A DNA stretch of 20,854 bases from a virus. The stretch covers positions 1 through 20,854 of the IMG/VR virus record IMGVR_UViG_3300017783_000268; one strand, 5' to 3'. Positions 5,380 to 12,734 of this stretch are shown here, one piece after another. The position numbers were made by a program, and so were the translations under genes. Within the stretch, counting starts at the first letter, position 1; the number at the start of each line of letters is the position of its first letter. The notes beneath the pieces were generated by a model. It was given only the letters and a program-made list of their open reading frames with translations, ran no database searches and was not told the DNA's origin.

Positions 5380-6146
5380 TGAATATAAATAAACTACTAA
5401 ATGATATAACACTTATAAATGGTGATACTAAGAGAATGGATTGTCCTGAATGTAATGGTAAGAAAACTTTTACTATCACTAATAATATGGGTTCTATTGT
5501 ATGGAACTGTTACAAAGCAGGATGTACTGTATCAGGAGGTAGGCGTATTCACTTATCCAGTGATGACATTCGTAAGTCATTGGGTAAAACTGTATCAGAG
5601 ATTGAGGGTATACCTAAGTTTACTAAACCAGAATGGATAGTACGTGATACAGATAAGATAGCATCTTATTGTGACAAGTGGAGTTTAGATGCTGAAGAAC
5701 TTGGGTTATTGTATGACGTAAAGGAACACAGAGTTGTATTTCCAGTGATGCATAATGGTCACACTGTAGATGCTACAGGTCGTAGTCTTGGTAAAAGATT
5801 ACCTAAGTGGAAGCGATATGGAAAGAATACCTTGCCCTATGCTCACGGCTATGGTAATGTCGCTGTAGTTGTTGAAGACTGTGTGAGTGCTGCTGTTATT
5901 GGTAGTCATGTATATGTAGGGGTTGCAGTGTTGGGTACATCTCTATCGGAATCGCATAAGAAGTATCTTGCACAGTTTTCAACGGCAGTAATAGCACTAG
6001 ACCCAGATGCCCTACCAAAGACACTGCAATTTGCAAAGGAGCTAAGAGGATACGTAGATAGTGTGCGTGTCTTGAGACTTAACGATGACTTAAAATATAG
6101 AAACCCTGATGACCTACAGAATCTAACACGCATAGGAGAGAGCTAA
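5379..6146 (+). CDS. DNA primase (zinc-binding + TOPRIM)
   Basis: The protein has 255 residues. An N-terminal zinc ribbon uses C22 and C25 (C-P-E-C) and C44 and C49 (C-Y-K-A-G-C). A central segment with F-P-V and D-A-T-G-R plus P-K-W matches the nucleotide-binding part of phage primases. The TOPRIM core has E166 in V-V-V-E-D-C-V-S-A-A and D208/D210 in A-L-D-P-D-A. It makes RNA primers for replication on single-stranded DNA. It resembles the primase half of T7 gp4 but is a separate gene, with the helicase starting one base into its stop codon (TAATG), so the two are probably made in matched amounts and act as a complex. The start ATG overlaps the recombinase stop. Confidence 0.9.
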   Translation: MNINKLLNDITLINGDTKRMDCPECNGKKTFTITNNMGSIVWNCYKAGCTVSGGRRIHLSSDDIRKSLGKTVSEIEGIPKFTKPEWIVRDTDKIASYCDKWSLDAEELGLLYDVKEHRVVFPVMHNGHTVDATGRSLGKRLPKWKRYGKNTLPYAHGYGNVAVVVEDCVSAAVIGSHVYVGVAVLGTSLSESHKKYLAQFSTAVIALDPDALPKTLQFAKELRGYVDSVRVLRLNDDLKYRNPDDLQNLTRIGES

Positions 6147-7369
6147 TGGAACTAAGTTTAATAAGAAGTTTAATGGATAAAGAGTTCTACGAAGAACATC
6201 GTGGAGCTAGATGTCCTAACAGATTATTCAGTAAGGATGTACGTAAGATAAAAGAAGCCATTGATGCAGCAATGGATAGATATGAGCGGAGTGTCACGCC
6301 TGCTGAGATAGAATCACTATTTATGTCAAACAATCCGACAATGACTACGGCACAGAAGCAGGCTTATAGTGCATTGTTTACACAGATAACGAGTAAGCCA
6401 CCATTAGGTAATGACGTGGCTCAAGAGGTATTGTCTAAACTATTTCAACAGGTAGTTGGTGAGGACATAGCTAACTTAGGCTTTGACTATGTGAATGGTG
6501 ACAAGACGAGCCTTGAACCACTGCGTGTATTACTAGAACAGTATGGTGATGACTTTACACCTGACTTAAAAGTACAGTGGGATGACATTGACGTTGAGAC
6601 TTTACTATCTAAGAATGATCTCGAAGCACGTTGGACATTCAACATACCTACCCTTACACGTAAGCTAGAGGGCGTAAACGATGGACACTTGATTGAGATA
6701 GGTGCTAGACCTAACACAGGTAAGACATCCTTTCACGCATCACTGGTTGCATCACCCAATGGGTTTGCACATCAGGGTGCTAAGTGCATCATACTCTGTA
6801 ACGAAGAAGGTTCTCATCGTGTTGGTGCTAGGTATTTGACTGCCGCTACAGGTATGACCATGCAGGAAATCAAGAGAGATCCAGCCAAGGCTAGAGATAT
6901 ATATGCCTCAGTCAAAGAGAACATAAAAATATATGATGCAAGTAATCGTGACATGGCATGGGTTGAGAGTGTGTGCAAGTCATACAAGCCTGACATCGTT
7001 ATATTAGATATGGGTGATAAGTTTGCTAGGACAGGAGGCTTTGCTAGAACTGACGAAGCACTCAAGGCTAATGCCATACACGCTAGGCAAATAGCTAAAC
7101 AACATAGCTGTGCTATATTCTATATGTCACAGTTGTCTGCTGATGCAGAGAATAAGGTGGTACTTAATCAGGCAATGATGGAAGGCTCACGTACAGGTAA
7201 GGCTGCTGAAGCTGACCTAATGATACTGATAGCTAAGAATCCACCAGTAGAAGGGCAAGAGGAAGAAGATACAATGCGTCACCTGAACCTAGTTAAAAAT
7301 AAATTGTCAGGTTGGCATGGTATTATCCATTGCGAATTAGAGTATAGAACAGCGAGGTATGTAGTATGA
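6146..7369 (+). CDS. replicative DNA helicase (DnaB / T7 gp4-like)
   Basis: The 407-residue product has a helical N-terminal domain (about 1-135) and a RecA-like motor. Walker A is G-A-R-P-N-T-G-K-T-S (186-195); a catalytic-Glu region follows at C-N-E-E-G-S (218-223); Walker B is I-V-I-L-D-M-G-D with D288; a further conserved motif is M-S-Q-L-S (327-331), and G-S-R-T-G-K-A-A-E-A-D (347-357) plus K-N-K-L-S-G (385-390) match the C-terminal motifs of DnaB-family enzymes. It should unwind duplex DNA ahead of the polymerase as a hexamer, driven by nucleotide hydrolysis. It is coupled to the primase upstream and overlaps the next gene by four bases (ATGA). Confidence 0.92.
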   Translation: MELSLIRSLMDKEFYEEHRGARCPNRLFSKDVRKIKEAIDAAMDRYERSVTPAEIESLFMSNNPTMTTAQKQAYSALFTQITSKPPLGNDVAQEVLSKLFQQVVGEDIANLGFDYVNGDKTSLEPLRVLLEQYGDDFTPDLKVQWDDIDVETLLSKNDLEARWTFNIPTLTRKLEGVNDGHLIEIGARPNTGKTSFHASLVASPNGFAHQGAKCIILCNEEGSHRVGARYLTAATGMTMQEIKRDPAKARDIYASVKENIKIYDASNRDMAWVESVCKSYKPDIVILDMGDKFARTGGFARTDEALKANAIHARQIAKQHSCAIFYMSQLSADAENKVVLNQAMMEGSRTGKAAEADLMILIAKNPPVEGQEEEDTMRHLNLVKNKLSGWHGIIHCELEYRTARYVV

Positions 7370-7863
7370 TTAGAAATTGTAGATTTTGTGATGTAGAATT
7401 GTCACAGGATAATTGGTGTATTGGAAATATAAAACAAAAACAATACAAATGTAAAACTTGTGACGGTATTGTAGGAAGACAAAATTATTTAAAGCGTAAG
7501 GCAAAACAATTATCATCTTATTCTGTCACAGCGTTTAATAGAGTAAAAGAGGGTTATGTTTATGCAATAACAAACTCAGCATGGCAAGGATGGATAAAGA
7601 TAGGTATGGCAGTTGATGCAGAGGATAGATTAAAAGGCTATCAAACATCTAGTCCTTTCAGAGATTATGAATTATTACATAAAAGTTTTTTTAAAAATAA
7701 ACGTAGGGCAGAAGCTAAAGCACATAAACTTGCAGGAGAAATTGCTGATGAAACAAGAGGGGAATGGTTTAATATTAGTAAAGATAAAGCAATTAATATA
7801 ATTAATAGTATTGACAATGTAGAAAAAACAGGTATACAAGATATAAAAGAGGTATTTATTTAA
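7366..7863 (+). CDS. GIY-YIG-type (T5orf172-like) nuclease or DNA-binding protein
   Basis: The protein has 165 residues. The N-terminus holds two CxxC pairs (C5/C8 and C29/C32) that probably form a zinc finger. From residue 63 a GIY-YIG fold can be followed: G-Y-V-Y-A-I-T as the GIY-like strand, W-I-K-I-G (76-80) as the YIG-like strand, R88 in D-R-L-K-G-Y as the likely catalytic Arg, E116 in the following helix, and G-E-W-F-N (132-136) at the end. This order matches the T5orf172 / Mug113 branch of the superfamily. Such genes are often mobile or homing-like; this one sits exactly between helicase and polymerase and has a more A/T-rich codon choice than both, which suggests later arrival. Its exact role is unknown. 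Confidence 0.8.
   Translation: MIRNCRFCDVELSQDNWCIGNIKQKQYKCKTCDGIVGRQNYLKRKAKQLSSYSVTAFNRVKEGYVYAITNSAWQGWIKIGMAVDAEDRLKGYQTSSPFRDYELLHKSFFKNKRRAEAKAHKLAGEIADETRGEWFNISKDKAINIINSIDNVEKTGIQDIKEVFI
7811..7838 (+). promoter_or_regulatory. candidate promoter before the DNA polymerase
   Basis: TTGACA (7811-7816), a 16-base spacer and TATACA (7833-7838, four of six matches) lie near the end of the GIY-YIG gene. Initiation near 7845 would leave a leader of about 20 bases before the polymerase ATG at 7865. The match is moderate and the region is AT-rich. Confidence 0.3.
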
Positions 7864-7864
7864 C

Positions 7865-9913
7865 ATGATTACAATACTAGATGTAGAAAACACTGTTGTA
7901 AAAAGAAATGGCAAGATGCATCTTGATCCATTCGAACCAGAGAATACACTTGTTATGGTGGGGATGCTAGATGGTACTGGACTTGAGCAAATTGTAACGT
8001 TTGACCACACAGAGCATCCCCCCACAAAAAATGGTAGAGAGATAGTACAGAAAATGCTTGATCGTACTACTCGTTTGGTTGCACACAATGCAGTACATGA
8101 TTTGATGTGGCTGTGGGAGTCAGGCTTTACCTATGATGGTAGAGTATTTGATACCATGCTAGGTGAGTATGTACTACAACGTGGGCAGAAAGAACCACTA
8201 TCTCTTGAAGCATGTGCAGAAAGACACCATCTACATACACAGAAGCAGGACACATTAAAAGAATACTTCAAGCAAGGACTGAATGTATCAGAGATACCAC
8301 ACGATGAGTTGTCTGAGTATCTATGTGCTGACTTACATGCGACACAGCAATTGTTCAGACATCAGGACAGACAGTATACCTATGGTGCAGGTAGATCTTT
8401 AGTAGATACAATACGACTAACAAACGACTTAGTTGTACACCTAGCTCGTATATACCAACGTGGTTTCAAGGTAGACATGGATGCACTTGAAGAGGTACGC
8501 AAAGAGTTTGAAGCAGAGAAGCAGGAGCTTACAGTACAGCTAGAGAAACAGGTACACAAAATTATGGGTGACAGACCCATTAATCTCAACAGTCCAGAGC
8601 AGTTGTCATGGATTATATACAGCCGTAAAGTAAATGATAAACCTACATGGTCGTATGCTTATGAGGAACGTGTTACAAATACGCAACACACTGACAACAT
8701 ACGAAGTCTGACTACAAAACTATACAAGCAGAAAGCAGAGAGATGTCAGGAGTGTAATGGGGCAGGACAGATACGTAAGATACGTAAGAATGGTACACCA
8801 CATAAGAATACAAACAAGTGTCCAACCTGTGCGGCTAGTGGCTTTCTGTACATAAATAGCAAGGAGATAGCAGGATTAAAGTTTAATGCACCTGATCCTA
8901 AGTGGGTCAGTGCCAATGGCTTTAGTACTAGTAAGGACAATCTTGTATACCTAGAAGGTGTAGCTAGATCTCGTGGTATGAAGGATGCAGAGTTGTTTCT
9001 ACAACGAGTACGTAGATTGTCAGCACTTGACACCTATCTATCTAGTTTTGTTGAGGGTATAGCTACTCATGTTAAACAGGATGGTAAGCTACATGTACGA
9101 TTGCTACAACACAGGACAGGTACAGGCAGACTATCTGGTGCTGATCCTAATATGCAGAACATGCCACGTGGTGGTACGTTTCCAGTTAAGAAAGTATTTG
9201 TATCTCGCTGGGATGGTGGACAGATTTGTGAGGCTGACTTCGCTCAGTTAGAGTTTCGTGTAGCTGCCTTTCTTAGTCAGGACAAGACTGCAATAGAAGA
9301 AGTAACAACAGGCTTTGATGTACACAGCTATACAGCTAAAGTTATTAGTGATGCAGGTCAAAGTATATCTCGCCAAGACGCCAAGGCACATACATTTGCT
9401 CCTCTCTACGGTGCGTCTGGGTTTGGTCGTACACCAGCAGAGGCATCCTACTATCAACAGTTTACATCTAAGTACTCAGGTATAGGTGCATGGCACAAGA
9501 GGCTAGCCAAGGAAGTAATTACTACAGGTAATGTGCGTACCCCATCAGGTCGTGAGTTTGCATTTCCTTTGGCTACACGTAGAGCCAATGGAAGTATCAC
9601 ATACTTTACTCAGGTAAAGAACTATCCTGTGCAATCATTTGCTACAGCAGACATCGTGCCTGTATCTCTTATCTACATAGACAAGATGTTACACGCTAAC
9701 AAATTACAATCATGTGTTGTCAATACCGTACACGATTCAATTGTGATTGACGTACACCCTAATGAGAAGGAGAAAGTATTACGGATCATCAATCGTACCA
9801 ATGAAGTACTGGTCGATATCATAAATAAGAAGTGGGATGTTGACTTTAATGTACCACTATTATTAGAAGCAAAAATAGGTAATAATTGGCTTGACACAAA
9901 AGACGTGGCATGA
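7865..9913 (+). CDS. family A DNA polymerase with 3'-5' exonuclease and a DnaJ-like zinc-finger insert
   Basis: The protein has 682 residues. The exonuclease domain has D6 and E8 (L-D-V-E), D79 (H-N-A-V-H-D) and D156 (Y-L-C-A-D). The polymerase domain has motif A with D458 (E-A-D-F-A-Q-L-E-F-R), motif B with K507, F511 and Y515 (A-K-A-H-T-F-A-P-L-Y-G) and motif C with H623 D624 (V-H-D-S). Phe511 matches E. coli Phe762. Between the conserved N-S-P-E-Q-L (242-247) and S-T-S-K-D (354-358) segments of the thumb lies an insert with C294, C297, C319 and C322: a CxxCxGxG repeat and a CxxCxxSG repeat, like half of a DnaJ cysteine-rich domain. This combination is the hallmark described for marine phage HMO-2011. 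It is the replicative polymerase. The insert's role is unknown; it might bind DNA or a host processivity factor. Confidence 0.97.
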   Translation: MITILDVENTVVKRNGKMHLDPFEPENTLVMVGMLDGTGLEQIVTFDHTEHPPTKNGREIVQKMLDRTTRLVAHNAVHDLMWLWESGFTYDGRVFDTMLGEYVLQRGQKEPLSLEACAERHHLHTQKQDTLKEYFKQGLNVSEIPHDELSEYLCADLHATQQLFRHQDRQYTYGAGRSLVDTIRLTNDLVVHLARIYQRGFKVDMDALEEVRKEFEAEKQELTVQLEKQVHKIMGDRPINLNSPEQLSWIIYSRKVNDKPTWSYAYEERVTNTQHTDNIRSLTTKLYKQKAERCQECNGAGQIRKIRKNGTPHKNTNKCPTCAASGFLYINSKEIAGLKFNAPDPKWVSANGFSTSKDNLVYLEGVARSRGMKDAELFLQRVRRLSALDTYLSSFVEGIATHVKQDGKLHVRLLQHRTGTGRLSGADPNMQNMPRGGTFPVKKVFVSRWDGGQICEADFAQLEFRVAAFLSQDKTAIEEVTTGFDVHSYTAKVISDAGQSISRQDAKAHTFAPLYGASGFGRTPAEASYYQQFTSKYSGIGAWHKRLAKEVITTGNVRTPSGREFAFPLATRRANGSITYFTQVKNYPVQSFATADIVPVSLIYIDKMLHANKLQSCVVNTVHDSIVIDVHPNEKEKVLRIINRTNEVLVDIINKKWDVDFNVPLLLEAKIGNNWLDTKDVA

Positions 9914-9919
9914 TATACC
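9891..9919 (+). promoter_or_regulatory. candidate extended -10 promoter before the 9945 gene
   Basis: TTGACA (9891-9896), a 17-base spacer and TATACC (9914-9919) preceded by TG at -15/-14 form an extended -10 type promoter that spans the polymerase stop codon. Initiation near 9926 would fall in the 31-base gap before the ATG at 9945. A strongly expressed product there would fit a single-stranded DNA-binding protein. Confidence 0.35.
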
Positions 9920-9944
9920 TACAAGTCTAACATAGGAGAAATAT

Positions 9945-10838
9945 ATGAATCAAATAACAAATTTAGATACAAGTAACTACGAAGCTATGGCAAAAGCAAT
10001 GGGCATGAGTTCATTGGCAGTGCCAACAAAAGAGAAGACTAACTCTCTTGCAAGACTACGCATACATCACACACCTTTAATGGGTCAGGAAGAGATCAAA
10101 GGTAAAATGACTAACGTTGAGGTAGTCAGTGGTGGTACATACAAACTAGAGATACCAGAGGGTGAGACATATTACGCTGAGAGTGTAGCTATTCGCCCAT
10201 TCCTACAGAGGTTTATGTACAAGCGTTTCATTAAAGGTACTGACAGTACACCTAACAGGTATGTCAAGACTATTATGGCAGACAATCTCAACATGGATCT
10301 GAAGGATAACGATGGACAGTTTAACTGTGGTAAACCTGCAGGGTACATCGAAGACTTCAAGTCTCTACCTGAGAAGATGCAGGATCTAATTAGACAGATC
10401 AAACGTACTCGTGTACTATTTGGTACTGTTGACTTGGTTAATCCTGTTGATGCTAGTGGCAACTCAGTAGATGTGGAGTCCACTCCATTTATATGGGAGG
10501 TTGAAAACCGTGATGCATTCAAGACTATGGGTGATGTGTTCAATAAATTAAATAAAATGAAACGTCTACCTGTACAGCATTATGTCAAGGCAGGAACAGA
10601 GGAACGTAAGTTGCCAAATGGTAACTCATTCTATCTGCCTACTGCTGAGTTGGATCTATCTGAAACATTGGATATGGACAACGACACTCAGGAAAACTTA
10701 GCTAGTTTCTTAGCTTGGGTAGCTAACTATAATGAGTATATTATGGGGGCTTGGAATGAGAATATGCAGAAGCACCAGTCAGTAGATACAGATACTGTCA
10801 ATGATTTTATTGACATTGATACTGCTGAGTTAGTGTAA
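9945..10838 (+). CDS. conserved phage protein, candidate ssDNA-binding protein
   Basis: The 297-residue product starts at ATG 9945 after AGGAG. It has a beta-rich middle (residues about 45-90, including E-V-V-S-G-G-T-Y-K-L-E-I), basic and aromatic stretches (F-L-Q-R-F-M-Y-K-R-F), an F-N-C-G-K-P-A-G-Y segment, and a markedly acidic C-terminal tail rich in Asp (D-T-D-T-V-N-D-F-I-D-I-D). A beta-rich core with an acidic tail, located between polymerase and recombination nuclease, is what one expects of a phage single-stranded DNA-binding protein such as T7 gp2.5, but I see no diagnostic motif. The function is inference from position and composition. It overlaps the next gene by one base (TAATG). 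Confidence 0.8.
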   Translation: MNQITNLDTSNYEAMAKAMGMSSLAVPTKEKTNSLARLRIHHTPLMGQEEIKGKMTNVEVVSGGTYKLEIPEGETYYAESVAIRPFLQRFMYKRFIKGTDSTPNRYVKTIMADNLNMDLKDNDGQFNCGKPAGYIEDFKSLPEKMQDLIRQIKRTRVLFGTVDLVNPVDASGNSVDVESTPFIWEVENRDAFKTMGDVFNKLNKMKRLPVQHYVKAGTEERKLPNGNSFYLPTAELDLSETLDMDNDTQENLASFLAWVANYNEYIMGAWNENMQKHQSVDTDTVNDFIDIDTAELV

Positions 10839-11695
10839 TGAACCATCCTGCTGAACTGCCTATTCATCAGTACCTTGATAACGCTTCCAATGGCAAGACA
10901 ACTATGTCTGATGAAACCATTGAACAAGTAGCACAAGACATCAAGGATGCTATGAAGCGGCAGTTTGGTGGGGGCAATAGGAGAGATAAGTTTCGTCTAC
11001 GTATGTCCAATATAGGTAGACCTACATGCCAACTCTGGTGGGAAAAGAACCATCCAGAGAAGGCACTCCCCAAGCCTACCACCTTCGTAATGAACATGTT
11101 AATAGGAGATATAGTTGAGGCAGCATTTAAAGGAATACTTAAAGAAGCAGGAGTTAAATACGAAGATAAAGATAACAATGTATCATTACAGCTTGACAAC
11201 ACCACAGTTAATGGAAGCTATGATCTTATTGTTAATGGTGCTTTGGATGACGTAAAGTCTGCATCATTTTGGTCTTATACTAATAAGTTTGAATCCTACG
11301 ACACATTAGCTAAAGGAGATTCTTTTGGTTATGTAGGTCAGCTTGCAGGTTATATAAAAGCTACAGGTAAGAAGATTGGAGGTTGGTGGGTAGTCAATAA
11401 AGCCAATGGTCAAATTAAGTATATAGCCGCTACTGGTCTAAACTTAGCTAAAGAAATAAAGAAGTTAAAAGAGACAGCTAAAACTGTAGAAGCTAATGTA
11501 TTTAAACGTTGCTTTGAACCAGAGCCTGAAGTATATAGAGGTAAAGAATCAGGTAACAAGATACTACCTGATGGATGTAAGTTCTGTGACTTTAGATACG
11601 CATGTTGGGAAGATATAAAAGACTTACCATCTAAAGTGTATCAAGGTAAAAAGATACCACCAACTGTTTCTTACATTGGAGAAGTAACAGATTGA
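10838..11695 (+). CDS. Cas4/RecB-like PD-(D/E)XK nuclease with probable Fe-S cluster
   Basis: The protein has 285 residues. The nuclease core can be followed: G-S-Y-D with D129, D-D-V-K with D138 and K140, and Q168 in Y-V-G-Q-L-A-G-Y. The motif I position usually filled by His reads E94 in I-G-D-I-V-E. C64 (P-T-C-Q-L-W-W) and C247, C250 and C256 (C-K-F-C-D-F-R-Y-A-C-W) give the 1+3 cysteine spacing of the 4Fe-4S cluster in Cas4 and AddB-type nucleases. Family members are 5'-3' or bidirectional exonucleases on DNA ends. Here it is probably a phage recombination or DNA-degradation nuclease; there is no CRISPR array or other cas gene nearby. It overlaps the endonuclease I gene by four bases. Third-position A/T content rises from about base 11097 on. 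Confidence 0.88.
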   Translation: MNHPAELPIHQYLDNASNGKTTMSDETIEQVAQDIKDAMKRQFGGGNRRDKFRLRMSNIGRPTCQLWWEKNHPEKALPKPTTFVMNMLIGDIVEAAFKGILKEAGVKYEDKDNNVSLQLDNTTVNGSYDLIVNGALDDVKSASFWSYTNKFESYDTLAKGDSFGYVGQLAGYIKATGKKIGGWWVVNKANGQIKYIAATGLNLAKEIKKLKETAKTVEANVFKRCFEPEPEVYRGKESGNKILPDGCKFCDFRYACWEDIKDLPSKVYQGKKIPPTVSYIGEVTD

Positions 11696-12144
11696 ATGGT
11701 AAACGTTTTCAGGCTGCCCTAAAACATGGGTACAGGAGTGGTTTAGAGATGAAGATCTCTGACTACCTCAAAGAAATGGATATACCTGTGGTGTATGAGG
11801 CCATTAAGATTGAATGGGAAGACCTTATGTACCGCACGTATACTCCAGACTTTGTGTTGCCTAATGGCATCATAATAGAAAGTAAGGGCCGCTTTACCGC
11901 AGCAGATAGACGCAAACATATTGAAATAAAGAAACAACATCCTAAGTTAGATATACGCTTTGTGTTTTACAATAGTAGAAATAAACTAAACAAGGGTGCA
12001 AAGACTACGTATCAAGGATGGTGTGAAAAACATAAGTTTTTATATTACGATAGGATCGTACCATTAGAATGGATACAAGAAAAAGGAAAAAATAAACATA
12101 AACCACTTATACATTTACCGTATAAAAAAATAGTAAGGAGATAA
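11692..12144 (+). CDS. endonuclease I, T7 gp3-like Holliday junction resolvase
   Basis: The 150-residue product aligns by eye along nearly its whole length with T7 endonuclease I (149 residues): R-S-G-L-E near the start, T-Y-T-P-D-F-V-L-P-N-G, E-S-K-G, D-R-R-K-H-I, H-P-K-L-D-I-R, W-C-E-K-H and P-L-E-W-I. The metal-binding residues correspond: E19, D53, E63 and K65 (T7 E20, D55, E65, K67). It cleaves branched DNA such as four-way junctions, and in T7 it also breaks down host DNA. The start is TTG 11692, overlapping the preceding TGA, with GGAG at 11678-11681; the ATG at 11697 is out of frame, and no in-frame ATG gives the full conserved N-terminus. Confidence 0.95.
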   Translation: MNGKRFQAALKHGYRSGLEMKISDYLKEMDIPVVYEAIKIEWEDLMYRTYTPDFVLPNGIIIESKGRFTAADRRKHIEIKKQHPKLDIRFVFYNSRNKLNKGAKTTYQGWCEKHKFLYYDRIVPLEWIQEKGKNKHKPLIHLPYKKIVRR

Positions 12145-12147
12145 ACC

Positions 12148-12498
12148 ATGACAATACAAGTAGATAACTTTGATGTTAATGATATTATACTAAGAATGAA
12201 ACCTAATTTTTCAGATAAAAATAGGTGGAATGGGTTTATTGATATGGAAATTATTACAGATAATAAACACACAATGGTTAGAGATGACTACCTACAACTT
12301 ATGCAAGTTGCATCTTTAGTTTGTTCTTCTTTGCCTGTCATGGAAATGAATGAAGAATTTAGAGATATACTTTGCGATTATGTAGAAAGTATGATAGAAG
12401 TAGATAATAAAAAAGAAAAAGATGAAAAGGTAAAAGAATCTATAGCTAATTCTGTAGGTAATATTATTAAGGTAAATTTTAAAAGGAGTGATATATGA
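12148..12498 (+). CDS. hypothetical protein (116 aa)
   Basis: ATG 12148 follows AAGGAG at normal spacing. The product begins with an acidic, Asn- and Asp-rich segment, then has a short beta region (F-I-D-M-E-I-I-T-D), a helical region with two Cys, and a Lys/Glu-rich linker (N-K-K-E-K-D-E-K-V-K-E) before a basic C-terminus. Codons are conspicuously A/T-ending. No catalytic motif is seen. It overlaps the DUF3310 gene by four bases, so it belongs to the same operon. The family is not recognised. Confidence 0.75.
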   Translation: MTIQVDNFDVNDIILRMKPNFSDKNRWNGFIDMEIITDNKHTMVRDDYLQLMQVASLVCSSLPVMEMNEEFRDILCDYVESMIEVDNKKEKDEKVKESIANSVGNIIKVNFKRSDI

Positions 12499-12734
12499 GT
12501 GATAAACAAGTATACGATGTAGTAACTAAACCAGAACACTACAACCAAGATAACTGTATAGAATGTATTGATGCCATACGTGCTGCTCTAGGTTCAGGGT
12601 TTAAAGAATATCTACAGGGTAATATACTTAAATATATATGGAGACATAAGTATAAAAATGGAGTAGAAGATTTAAAGAAAGCAAGTTGGTATCTTGATAG
12701 ACTAATTGAAGCAGAGATTAGTAATGATAGCTAA
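12495..12734 (+). CDS. DUF3310 family protein
   Basis: The 79-residue product carries the family signature from end to end: V-T-K-P-E-H-Y-N near the N-terminus, I-E-C-I-D-A-I, G-N-I-L-K-Y-I-W-R-H-K, K-N-G-V-E-D-L-K-K-A and W-Y-L-D-R-L-I. DUF3310 proteins are very common in tailed phages and are sometimes annotated as nucleotide-kinase-like; their biochemical role is not settled. The start at ATG 12495 overlaps the preceding stop, with AAAAGGAG just upstream. It sits in the nucleotide-metabolism block, directly before the RNR region, which is consistent with but does not prove a nucleotide-related role. Confidence 0.92.
   Translation: MSDKQVYDVVTKPEHYNQDNCIECIDAIRAALGSGFKEYLQGNILKYIWRHKYKNGVEDLKKASWYLDRLIEAEISNDS

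Noticed and set aside
7925-7938. tRNA T-arm-like sequence (GGTTCGAATGGATC on the - strand), a possible attachment site or tRNA remnant
   Set aside because: It sits inside the polymerase gene with no acceptor stem, anticodon arm or CCA end around it, far from the integrase; it is likely chance.
7675-8088. 137-codon ORF on the - strand
   Set aside because: It is antisense to both the GIY-YIG gene and the exonuclease part of the polymerase, has low-complexity Phe/Cys/Ser-rich sequence and no good ribosome binding site.
10172-10543. 123-codon ORF on the - strand
   Set aside because: It lies wholly within the candidate ssDNA-binding gene in antisense, and its composition is that of a reverse-complement shadow.
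10838-11695. Cas4-like gene as part of a CRISPR-Cas system
   Set aside because: No repeat-spacer array and no cas1, cas2 or effector gene is present; Cas4-like nucleases are common as stand-alone phage genes.
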